From positions 1 through 64,000 of the forward strand of contig CAVXYK010000022.1 in assembly GCA_963765875.1 (NCBI GenBank): DNA of 64,000 nt. Reading direction: 5' to 3'. Below the pieces are notes generated by a model that ran no database searches, was not told where the DNA came from, and saw only the letters and a program-made list of their open reading frames with translations. The DNA is from JAWKOK01 sp963765875. GTDB lineage: Bacteria > Chloroflexota > Anaerolineae > Caldilineales > Caldilineaceae. Each line of letters starts with the position of its first letter. Position 1 is the stretch's first letter. The position numbers and the translations under genes are program-made. Shown here piece by piece: positions 54,256 through 61,876 of the stretch.

Positions 54256-55119
54256 TTAATCCGACAGGCTCCTGGCCAGGGCAATCGAATCGTCGTCTGC
54301 GATGCCGTAAGACTCGGCGGCGTAGCGCGCGAACATCCAGAGACGAACGCGCTCGGCGTCGATCTCAAGCAGATCGGCAAAACGGCGAATCGTTGCGTGT
54401 GGATCGGCATGCATCCGCGCCGGGCAATTCAGCAGGTGTTGGGTGGCATCATAGGCGGGATCGCCGACAAAGGGCTTGGGGTCGATGACAAGCCAAGGCT
54501 CTCGCCGGGCACGCAGGACGTTGCCGGCATGGAGATCGGTGGCCAGCAATACGTTGGCCGGGGCAGTACGCGGCAGTTCATCAAAGAGATACAGGCCCTC
54601 TTGGACCAGGCCTTCATCCACCCAGTTGGCCGATTCAGCCATCGTCTCTTCGGCCCAGCTAGCGGCCATCACCGAGAGCGGGCGAAAGGGATGCGGGGTT
54701 GGCGGCTCGCGCCAGAGACGGGGCAGCAGCCCGGCAATGACGACATCCTGTTCCGGCTCAGGCAATTGGCGCAGCTCCGTGCCGGGCTCGCAACGCTCCA
54801 ACAACATGGCATTGAGCGATTCATCCGCTTCGAGCAGATAGACCGACGGGTCGCCGGCCCAGAAGCGCAGGGCGTGGATCTCGTGGATCGCTTCCATGTG
54901 GGGCATGCCCATCTTGAGCACGGCCTGCGTCCCGTCGCTGCGCACAACAGGCGCAACCCAGGCGCAGCTCCCCTCATTGTGCGCAAAGGGATCGCCCACT
55001 GTCAGCGACCATCGCTCCTGCACTTCATGGACGGCGCTGAGCAGTTGCTCCAGCCAGGCACGGCGCTCCGGCGTGGCACTGCATGTGACGGCCAAGCGTT
55101 GGGGGATGATCAATGTCAC
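54256..55119 (-). CDS. APH(6)-like aminoglycoside/hydroxyurea phosphotransferase
   Basis: This 287-residue kinase of the protein-kinase-like fold resembles the APH(6)/StrB family that phosphorylates streptomycin. Motifs: AVLKMGMPHMEAIHEI (ATP Lys and Glu), ATDLHAGNVLRA (a variant of the HxDxxxxN catalytic loop, with Thr for the usual His) and LVIDPKPFVGDPAYD (metal-binding Asp). I start it at the GTG 55119 because GAGAAAGG lies upstream; a TTG at 55143 would overlap the antitoxin stop. Environmental members often have unknown substrates, so resistance is not proven. Confidence 0.82.
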   Translation of the reverse strand: MTLIIPQRLAVTCSATPERRAWLEQLLSAVHEVQERWSLTVGDPFAHNEGSCAWVAPVVRSDGTQAVLKMGMPHMEAIHEIHALRFWAGDPSVYLLEADESLNAMLLERCEPGTELRQLPEPEQDVVIAGLLPRLWREPPTPHPFRPLSVMAASWAEETMAESANWVDEGLVQEGLYLFDELPRTAPANVLLATDLHAGNVLRARREPWLVIDPKPFVGDPAYDATQHLLNCPARMHADPHATIRRFADLLEIDAERVRLWMFARYAAESYGIADDDSIALARSLSD

Positions 55120-55311
55120 GAAACAAGCGCCTTTCTCGATCAAATCGCCATTAGTCGATCATCTTTGTCCGGCTCGGTTTCCGGCGCATTCGAGAGGATC
55201 TCCAACAGGCACTCACGGCTGCCTCGTTCAGCCCTCTTCTTCAAGTGCTCAGCCGTATCGATCGAGGCCAGCTTTTCTGCAACCGCCAACATAACAAACT
55301 GGTTGATCGAT

Positions 55312-56792
55312 CAATACCTTCGCCAAGACTCAGGTCTTGAGGGCAGCAGAATGGCGATGAATGCTGCCCAGTGCAGTGACGATGTGAACGATCTGGTCAG
55401 AAATAAAAGACGAAGGGCGTTCGGGCAACAGATTTAATGTCTCGATAGCGTATCTACGCCCCCGGAAGAAGCTCTTCAAGTCCAGGACACCGGCATTGGC
55501 ATCCGTGTGCCGCAGTTGCTTCAAGAGAACATGTGAAAGGTTGACCATAAAGAGCGAAAGACAGACGGCATTGGCGATCTGGGTTTGCTTGATGTTCATG
55601 AAATCTTCCAGGCCCCAGAACTGTTTGGCATCTCTGAAGTTGAACTCGATCTGGAAGCGAAGCTGGTAGTAGTCGATGAGCTTGTCATAATGCCAGTTTC
55701 GAGATCATCGCTGAAGAGCACCACATGGGCACGAGCGCCAGAGACCGTGATTGGTCTTGACGATGATGACGACATTCAAGGGCGCAGCAAAGCATTTGTG
55801 CAACATGGTGGCCTGTAAGATCTCGGTCTGGATATTGCCGTCCTGATAGATGGCCTTTCGATACTTGTCCGGGATCGCCTGATAGTCGATCTTGGCGCCG
55901 TAGCGACGACGGCGGCCGCTTCTTCTTCTGCTGGCCATCATAGACAAAGTAGAGTGCCGCATTGTTGCGCAGTTTGCTGACCAGATGCAGCGACGTCGAT
56001 TGCACGACCATCTGCAAGGCATTGTTGTTGCCAAAGTGACCATCCAAGACCAAATATGAGACCGAGACAGAAGCCGGCTATCAATTTCATCACTTTCTGG
56101 AGTAACCCCTGGACGAAACGCAGTTCAGGCGTCCACTCTACTCTGGGTCTTGTCCTTGTTCTTGCTGCCTTTGGGGCGCCCCGTTTGCCCTTCACCTTGG
56201 CCATTCTTCTTGCTCTTCGTTTTCTTCTGTTTCTTTTTCTTGCGAGCCGCTTCTTTCTCTTCTTCGCTGCGCACCCGCTGTTCAACCAGCAGCGGATACG
56301 ACTTTCGTTCTTGTACACTCACCAATGAGATGGCGAAGAAGGCCAGCCCTGGAATCGGCTTCCCGTAGAGCGACGAAAAGAAGCGATCCAGCCCATGCGT
56401 CTGCTTTCCCGGCTTTGGTCACCACCGTCTCGTCGCCAGCCAGCAAGTACTCGTCTTCTGGATTCAGCAGATGGTGGCGCACGAAGAGCCAACTCATCTG
56501 CAACCAGGGCAGCGTCTTGCCAAAGAAGCGTTGGATCGTCCGATAGCTGCCGCCCTTTTCCGTCCAACGGGAGATGCCCAACATCGTGACCCGACCTGTC
56601 ATGGTCAGCATCGCCACTATGATTCGGTTCAGTTGCCTGACCGTCGTCTTGTCTACACTTTGGTCGAAACAGGCCAGTAGAGCGATAATGTCTATCATGA
56701 GCGATGGATTCTGATGATGATCGGACTTTGGTCGGTTTTGATCTCATCTTAATCAATCGCTCTTTTCATTGCCACTTTTGGCGAAGGTATTG
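55312..56792 (-). mobile_element. IS4-type insertion sequence, copy 2
   Basis: This 1481-bp element has the ends CAATACCTTCGCCA and TTTTGGCGAAGGTATTG and closely matches copy 1 at 7619-9097. It is flanked by the 5-bp duplication TCGAT inside an antitoxin gene. The left terminal repeat has one mismatch to the right one (CCAAGA versus CCAAAA). Confidence 0.92.
55330..56698 (-). pseudogene. IS4-family transposase, frameshifted (copy 2)
   Basis: The gene starts at 56698 (MIDIIALLACFDQSVDKTTV) and loses frame near 56385, 56150, 56060, 55935 and 55690. The pieces match copy 1 throughout, including YLLAGDETVV, MVLDGHFGNNNA and the end LKSFFRGRRYAIETLN. It is more damaged than copy 1. Its C terminus, with the stop at 55330, indicates the natural end of the protein. 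Confidence 0.85.
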
Positions 56793-56867
56793 TCGATATG
56801 TCCTCTTTCATCGCCATTTCTCGCACCTGATCGTGCATCGAATTGGGCAGTCTTAGGCTCAATACGC

Positions 56868-56988
56868 TCATCGGCCAACCCCCATCTCCCTCAGAAACTG
56901 ATTCGGTCTCATTACTTGAATCCCGAATCTATGAGCGCCCACGAAGTCTCTTGTGTTGAAGGTGACAATATGATCACATCCTGCAGCA
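56868..56988 (-). pseudogene. PIN-domain toxin, C-terminal remnant
   Basis: The 40-codon frame reads AGCDHIVTFNTRDFVGAHRF and IQVMRPNQFLREMGVG before the stop, which is the C-terminal quarter of a PIN nuclease (the Asp in TFNTRDF is an active-site position). Its stop overlaps the antitoxin ATG. The gene is cut off at its 5' side by the family A MITE. Confidence 0.8.
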
Positions 56989-57140
56989 CTAAACTGAAAG
57001 CACAACGGGATCATGAGTTTTGTAGGTCACGCTTGCAGCGTGACAAGGTACGCATGCCAGACGGGTCCAGAGGTCACCGAACTCGTCCGACTGCAAGTCG
57101 GACCTACGGAAGTCATGTTCTCATACCGTCTTCAGTTTAG
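56989..57140. repeat. 152-bp MITE, family A, copy 2 (inverted)
   Basis: This is the reverse-complement copy of 15693-15844, with the same length, the same ends (CTAAACTGAA/TTCAGTTTAG) and the same two internal hairpins. It truncates the PIN toxin gene. Confidence 0.85.
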
Positions 57141-57174
57141 AGAGCCAAACAAGCAGCGCGATCAATTCATCGAA

Positions 57175-57516
57175 TCACTCTGCCGACGACGCAAGACCCG
57201 TCAGCAGGCCAAGCGCCCCGCGTGCAGACGGCGATAGTCGGTCCCACATCTCCTCTGGTATCAGCTCGTGCTCAAGCAGGGCCATGCCAAACATGCTCAT
57301 TCTCGAACGCCGCCAATCGTCAAAACAGTCGGCTACGATCTCATTGGCGTCGTGGATATGGCGATAGAGTTTGAGGAATTTCTCGTACTCGGTTTGGTCG
57401 GCATCAACGAGAATCGCGCTTGACTCCTCGTTGATGCGGCCGGTGAGCTGTTCGAGCATGGCTTTCTCGTAGCGGCGAAAGAGTTTCCAGTCGGCTTCGG
57501 TGAAGTTTGAGTTCAT
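57175..57516 (-). CDS. Hypothetical protein, mostly helical
   Basis: I do not recognise this 113-residue protein. It starts at the ATG 57516 with TTTGGAG eight bases upstream. It is rich in charged and aromatic residues (ADWKLFRRYEKAMLEQLTGR, then YEKFLKLYRHIHDANEIVAD) with no signal peptide or membrane segment. It stands alone between a MITE and the SulP leader. Confidence 0.6.
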   Translation of the reverse strand: MNSNFTEADWKLFRRYEKAMLEQLTGRINEESSAILVDADQTEYEKFLKLYRHIHDANEIVADCFDDWRRSRMSMFGMALLEHELIPEEMWDRLSPSARGALGLLTGLASSAE

Positions 57517-57798
57517 GGGTGTCTCCAAAGCAGTCTATCTGTTTGCGGCAACAACTGAATGCAGCATGTAACCTCACTATAGTATCGATCCGAAAATTGC
57601 ACTTGTCAATGTCGATTTTGGCAAGATGCAGTGGACAACAGGTGAACCGACGGAGTGCTATGTCGCTGCTGAAAGTCGATACTACTGCACCTTCCCTAGT
57701 TCTCTATCTGCTCACACCCATCTCCAAAAGCAGACACTCAGCCCAACCTGTGATAGAGTCCTCTGGTTATTGGCGTCGCCCATCAAGTGGATACCTGC
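57517..57798. other. Intergenic region, probably 5' part of the SulP leader
   Basis: No convincing gene is visible. It precedes the structured segment 57799-57870 and may contain the SulP promoter and part of its RNA leader. TATAGT near 57580 could be a -10 element. Confidence 0.35.
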
Positions 57799-57870
57799 GC
57801 TGATTCTGGTCGTAGGACCGTAGCGAATCAGCCGTCCCTTAGGCAAGCTTTGGGGGCGGCTCTTTTTTTT
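57799..57870 (+). promoter_or_regulatory. Attenuator-like leader with terminator before SulP
   Basis: Stem 1 pairs GCTGATTC (57799) with GAATCAGC (57825-57832) around an inner GGTC/GACC stem. Stem 2 pairs AGCCGTCCC (57830) with GGGGGCGGCT (57852) and is followed by T8 (57863-57870), a textbook intrinsic terminator. The two stems share bases 57830-57832, so they exclude each other. There is no upstream gene on this strand for the terminator to serve. Confidence 0.6.
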
Positions 57871-57908
57871 GCGGAAAATCGAAGTGAATAATTTGAATAG
57901 GAAAATGA

Positions 57909-59390
57909 ATGTCTTACGCTAATCTTCGAACCGAATGGTTCGGCAACATCCGTGGTGATCTGCTGGCAGGCATGGTGGTGGCGCTGGCGCTGATCCCGGA
58001 AGCCATCGCCTTTTCGATCATTGCCGGGGTTGACCCCAAAGTGGGCCTCTATGCCTCCTTCTGTATTGCCGTCGTCATCGCCTTTGTGGGCGGACGGCCG
58101 GGCATGATCTCGGCGGCCACCGGCGCCATGGCGCTGGTCATGGTCTCGCTGGTCAAGAACTATGGCCTGGAATATCTGTTGGCCGCCACCATCCTCACCG
58201 GCGTGCTGCAAATTCTGGCCGGAGCCTTCAAGCTGGGTGTGCTGCTGCGCTTTGTCTCCCGCTCCGTGATGACCGGCTTTGTCAATGCACTGGCCATTCT
58301 GATCTTCATGGCCCAATTGCCCGAGTTCTACGGCGCCAGTTGGGTTGTCTATGCAATGGTTGTAGTGGGACTGGGCATCATCTACCTCTTTCCTTACGTG
58401 ACCAAGGCCATCCCGTCGCCGTTGGTCTGCATTGTTGCCTTGACCGGATTCAGCATGTTCGTGAAACTCGACATTCGCACCGTGGGCGACATGGGCGCAT
58501 TGCCCAGCACCCTGCCCATCTTCATGCTGCCCGACATCCCGCTGAACTTTGAGACGCTGCGGATCATCCTGCCCTACTCGGTCACGCTGGCCGTGGTCGG
58601 GCTGCTGGAATCACTGATGACGGCCGTCATCGTCGATGACCTGACCGACACCCCCAGCGCCAAGAATCACGAGTGCACGGGGCAAGGAATCGCCAACATC
58701 GTCGCCGGCTTTTTTGGCGGCATGGCGGGTTGTGCCATGATTGGGCAGTCGGTCATCAATGTCAAATCAGGTGGACGTGGGCGGCTTTCCACCCTCTTTG
58801 CCGGCGTCTTCCTGCTCTTTCTCATCCTGGTGCTGGGGAATTGGGTACAGCAGATCCCCATGGCGGCGCTGGTGGCGGTCATGTTCATGGTCTCGTTCGG
58901 TACCTTTAGCTGGTCATCCATCAAGAACCTGACCGTCTATCCCAAAAGCTCCAGCCTGATCATGCTGGCGACGGTGGCGGTGGTGGTCCTGACCCACAAC
59001 CTGGCCCAGGGTGTTGCCGTGGGTGTCCTGATGAGCGCCCTCTTCTTTGCCAACGAGGTCTCGCGCGTCATGCCGGTGGAGTCGGCGCTTTCCGACGACG
59101 GCAACCACCGGGTCTACACGGTCCAGGGCCAGATCTTCTTTGCCTCCGCCGATAAATTTGCAGCCGGTTTCGACTTCAAGGAAGTGATTGATCGTGTGGT
59201 CATCGACGTGAGCCAGGCCCATTTCTGGGACCTGACGGCCGTCGGCTCGCTGGACAAGGTGGTGCTCAAATTCCGCCGTGAAGGCACAGAGGTCGAACTG
59301 GTGGGCATGAACGAGGCGAGCGCCACCATTGTGGAGCGGCTCGCCATCCATGACAAGCCCGACGCGCTTGATCTTCTGACGACCCACTAG
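57909..59390 (+). CDS. SulP-family anion transporter with STAS domain
   Basis: This is a 493-residue SLC26/SulP membrane transporter. It has ten or more helices in residues 1-380, including the family entry GDLLAGMVVALALIPEAIAF and GVDPKVGLYASF, and a C-terminal STAS domain (about 400-490). It could carry sulfate or bicarbonate; the sequence does not decide. Sulfate uptake or release would fit the sulfatases of the window. The ATG at 57909 has AGGAAA upstream. It is followed 38 bp later by a universal stress protein gene, a pairing seen in other bacteria. Confidence 0.9.
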   Translation: MSYANLRTEWFGNIRGDLLAGMVVALALIPEAIAFSIIAGVDPKVGLYASFCIAVVIAFVGGRPGMISAATGAMALVMVSLVKNYGLEYLLAATILTGVLQILAGAFKLGVLLRFVSRSVMTGFVNALAILIFMAQLPEFYGASWVVYAMVVVGLGIIYLFPYVTKAIPSPLVCIVALTGFSMFVKLDIRTVGDMGALPSTLPIFMLPDIPLNFETLRIILPYSVTLAVVGLLESLMTAVIVDDLTDTPSAKNHECTGQGIANIVAGFFGGMAGCAMIGQSVINVKSGGRGRLSTLFAGVFLLFLILVLGNWVQQIPMAALVAVMFMVSFGTFSWSSIKNLTVYPKSSSLIMLATVAVVVLTHNLAQGVAVGVLMSALFFANEVSRVMPVESALSDDGNHRVYTVQGQIFFASADKFAAGFDFKEVIDRVVIDVSQAHFWDLTAVGSLDKVVLKFRREGTEVELVGMNEASATIVERLAIHDKPDALDLLTTH

Positions 59391-59428
59391 AGACGAAAAC
59401 GCTGACGAAGAGCATACTGAGGAAGAAA

Positions 59429-60295
59429 ATGACGAATTCAACCGAATCAATCCTAGCCTGTGTCGATGGCTCCTTCTACACAGACAGCGTCTTTGCCCAT
59501 GCGGCTTGGGCCAGCAAACGGCTTGACGCACCCGTGCGTGCCCTGCATGTACAGTCGCCAAGCTCAGACTATGCCGCGCCCACAGATCTAAGCGGGGCCA
59601 TCGGCCTGGGCGCCAAGAGTTCCTTGCTCGACAATCTGAGCCGGGTCGACGAGGAACGTGGCAAGCTTGACCAACAGCGTGGCAAGTTGATCCTCGATCA
59701 TGCCATGGAGGAACTCAAGGCGTTGGGGGTCAAGACTGTCGTGCCCATGCACCGCCGTGGCTCGCTGGTCGATTCCATCACCGAGTTGGCGTCCACGACC
59801 CTGATGAATGTGCTTGGCAAACGCGGCGAACATGCCGACTTCTCCAGCGGCCATCTCGGCTCCAACCTGGAACGAGCCGTACGTGCCGCCCACAAACCGG
59901 TGCTAGTTGCCTCGCGGGCATTCAGTCCCATCGAACGCTTCGTCATCGCCTACGACGGCGGGCGCAGCACGCGCAAGGCCGTGGATTATGTATCCACCAG
60001 TCCCTTGTTCAAAGGGCTGGCGTGTCATCTGCTCAAAATTGGGTCGGACAATGAGGGAAACCGGCACAGCTTGGCGACGGCCGCAGGGCAATTGGAGGCG
60101 AGTGGTTTCAGCGTACAGACGGCCCTGACCAAAGGCCACCCGGATGACGTCCTGGCCGACTACGTGAAGGCCAACGAGATGAACATGTTGATCATGGGCG
60201 CCTACGGCCATTCCCACATCCGCACGATGATCATCGGCAGCACGACCAGCAGCATGTTGCGCTCGTGCCCGATTCCGGTGTTGATGTTTCGCTGA
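59429..60295 (+). CDS. Universal stress protein, tandem UspA domains
   Basis: This 288-residue protein has two Usp domains (about 1-160 and 170-288). The second carries the ATP-binding pattern G-2x-G-9x-G(S/T) in MGAYGHSHIRTMIIGSTTSS; the first lacks it. It is cytoplasmic and probably regulatory. GAGGAAGAAA lies upstream. Together with SulP it forms an operon, suggesting that it modulates the transporter, perhaps through ATP or STAS binding (inference). Confidence 0.9.
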   Translation: MTNSTESILACVDGSFYTDSVFAHAAWASKRLDAPVRALHVQSPSSDYAAPTDLSGAIGLGAKSSLLDNLSRVDEERGKLDQQRGKLILDHAMEELKALGVKTVVPMHRRGSLVDSITELASTTLMNVLGKRGEHADFSSGHLGSNLERAVRAAHKPVLVASRAFSPIERFVIAYDGGRSTRKAVDYVSTSPLFKGLACHLLKIGSDNEGNRHSLATAAGQLEASGFSVQTALTKGHPDDVLADYVKANEMNMLIMGAYGHSHIRTMIIGSTTSSMLRSCPIPVLMFR

Positions 60296-60341
60296 GCGGG
60301 AGATAGGGCGCTGGTGAATTCATTGTATTAAAAGAATTTGC

Positions 60342-60450
60342 CACAGATTCACACGGATAGAAAAAGGATGGGACACAGATTGTTCTGCGGGTTCTCTGGA
60401 CACCCAAAAAATATCTGTGGAAATCAGTTCCTCATCCGTGTGAATCTGTC
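60342..60450. repeat. CACAGATTCACACGGAT hairpin element
   Basis: CACAGATTCACACGGAT (60342-60358) and ATCCGTGTGAATCTGTC (60434-60450) pair almost perfectly; an inner ACACAGATT faces AATATCTGTG. It follows the SulP-Usp operon and may serve as its transcript end. Confidence 0.8.
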
Positions 60451-60522
60451 ACAAAAAAGGCTTTTTACATTCGGCTCACGGCTCGGCAGGAATGTGACAC
60501 AGTCCCACAAGTTCTCAGTACC

Positions 60523-60741
60523 CTATCTCTCCCGGCCTTCTCGAATCATAGTAACGATCTCTTCCGTCGTAATCTCAACATCGATCGATGGCACATCCAG
60601 CGGCGAAGTAGCATCCACTTCAGGAGTCAACGCGAACGTTCGACCATCCTTCCTACGAATCAATACCTTGCCCGTATTTTCAGCCTGCTCAAGCACCCAG
60701 GCAAGCTTCTGTCTGGCCTCTGAATACGTGTATACCTGCAC
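60523..60741 (-). CDS. Phd/YefM-type antitoxin
   Basis: This 72-residue protein has the Phd/YefM N-terminal DNA-binding fold: MQVYTYSEARQKLAWVLEQAENTGKVLIR matches the family pattern in which a Ser/Ala-Glu-Ala-Arg start leads to a helix and the V-I-R strand. The start codon is GTG with GGAGGTTTAAC upstream. The toxin that should accompany it is only a fragment, upstream at 60743. Nothing toxin-like lies downstream. Confidence 0.82.
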   Translation of the reverse strand: MQVYTYSEARQKLAWVLEQAENTGKVLIRRKDGRTFALTPEVDATSPLDVPSIDVEITTEEIVTMIREGRER

Positions 60742-60742
60742 G

Positions 60743-60844
60743 TTAAACCTCCAAAATCTCGATATCGATGTCTTGAGCAGCCGCCTTCAACCTCCGGTCC
60801 AACGTCAACAGAGGCGCTCGATAGCGAATCGCACATTCAAGGAA
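60743..60844 (-). pseudogene. PIN-domain toxin, C-terminal remnant
   Basis: The frame reads LECAIRYRAPLLTLDRRLK and AAAQDIDIEILEV before a TAA next to the antitoxin start. PLLTLDRRL with the following A-x-x-x-D-I pattern is the end of a VapC-like PIN nuclease. The rest of the gene is missing and a stop codon lies directly upstream. Confidence 0.75.
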
Positions 60845-60894
60845 TTAAGCACTGTACAACAGCAAAATCGTTTGTCAAGTGTTTTGGATCAGTC

Positions 60895-61689
60895 TCAATA
60901 AGCAATAGCCTTCCAAATGTACCGGCGATAGCGGGTACAAAGGCCGTTTGCAGTGCCGTGGCTCTGGGAAATCTGCTCCAAGACCGGGCGCATCTCTGTA
61001 AAAGTCGGGATCTCATCGGCCGCCTTGCCCCAACTCAACCAGATGTAGAGCTGCTCCAGATCGGGAAAGTACTGGGGCACATCAAAACTCCACCAGCTAT
61101 CCAACTCCAGACCACCTAGCGCCAGCCGCTGTTCGATGGTGGGTCTTGCCCAGTTGGGATTTCCGTGTTCCTGTCGACGTAGTGATTCGGGCAATAGCGA
61201 ATTCCACCCGAATAGAAATTCGGCATCAGGAACCAGCATCAGCAGGACAGCGCCTGGCCGGGCAACCCGACGGGCATCCTCCATCCAGTGGAACGGTCCC
61301 TTGCTGCAGATCAACAGATCGTATGAGTCGTTGTCTCCAGGCAGACGGGCTTGGCTACCATTAGCTTCCAATGAAGAGTCGTGACAGAGAAAATTGACGT
61401 TCGTAACGCCCTGCTGTTCGGCTGCGCGTTGCGCTCGATCAATCCAGGGCGGTATCCGATCATAGCCGACAACGGACCGGCACAATGGAGCCAGTTCGAG
61501 CGTCAGCTCACCATGTGCACAGGCCACCTCAAGCACATCCGATGTCGGCGAGATGTGCTGTTTGACCATCTGGCGAAACAGATCTTCGCCATGCCAGGGC
61601 GGCAACTGCGATTTCCACGGATAGTAATATCCTTCCTGCGTCTCCGACAGATCATCGTACCAAGCCGGCGAATGCGGATTCGGATTCAT
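60895..61689 (-). CDS. Class I SAM-dependent methyltransferase
   Basis: This 264-residue protein has motif I VLEVACAHGELTLELA, the acidic residue after motif I in VVGYDRIPP, and motif IV around YDLLICSKGPFHW. The 3' part has Trp-rich stretches (LDSWWSFDVPQYF). The substrate is unknown. It is 188 bp downstream of the GH3 gene on the same strand, with a repeat between them. Confidence 0.8.
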   Translation of the reverse strand: MNPNPHSPAWYDDLSETQEGYYYPWKSQLPPWHGEDLFRQMVKQHISPTSDVLEVACAHGELTLELAPLCRSVVGYDRIPPWIDRAQRAAEQQGVTNVNFLCHDSSLEANGSQARLPGDNDSYDLLICSKGPFHWMEDARRVARPGAVLLMLVPDAEFLFGWNSLLPESLRRQEHGNPNWARPTIEQRLALGGLELDSWWSFDVPQYFPDLEQLYIWLSWGKAADEIPTFTEMRPVLEQISQSHGTANGLCTRYRRYIWKAIAY

Positions 61690-61712
61690 GGCGATCCTTT
61701 CATGAACATTTA

Positions 61713-61869
61713 GCCACAGATGAACACTGATGAACCCAGATGGGTCACGGATGGGCCACAGGTAGGTCTTAGCTGATCAGATACTCAGAGATTACCCCCT
61801 CTTTACACACAAGCCCGTCCCAAAACCCATCTGTGCAAATCACTCTTTTCATCCGCGTCCATCTGTGAC
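61713..61869. repeat. CACAGATG-word palindrome, imperfect
   Basis: GCCACAGATGAACACTGATG on the left matches the reverse complement of CATCCGCGTCCATCTGTGAC on the right. It belongs to the same family as 42374 and 60342. It lies between the GH3 stop and the methyltransferase start. Confidence 0.6.
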
Positions 61870-61876
61870 AAGATCT

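Larger units (their letters stand above)
55140..56871 (-). pseudogene. Ribbon-helix-helix antitoxin, interrupted by an insertion sequence
   Basis: The ATG is at 56871 and the first 26 codons (SVLSLRLPNSMHDQVREMA ...) run to the IS edge at 56793. The rest continues from 55311 to the stop at 55140 (NQFVMLAVAEKLA ... KDDRLMAI). Removing the IS and one copy of the 5-bp duplication ATCGA restores a single 81-codon frame. The LRLPNSMHDQVREMA motif followed by SINQFVMLAVAEKL is the ribbon-helix-helix of HicB/RHH antitoxins. Its partner was the PIN toxin just upstream. The gene cannot make a normal product now. Confidence 0.9.

Noticed and set aside
54136..55437. 433-codon plus-strand frame antisense to the APH-like kinase
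   Set aside because: It runs through the kinase and antitoxin genes and shows no family motif; the minus-strand kinase has all motifs in place.
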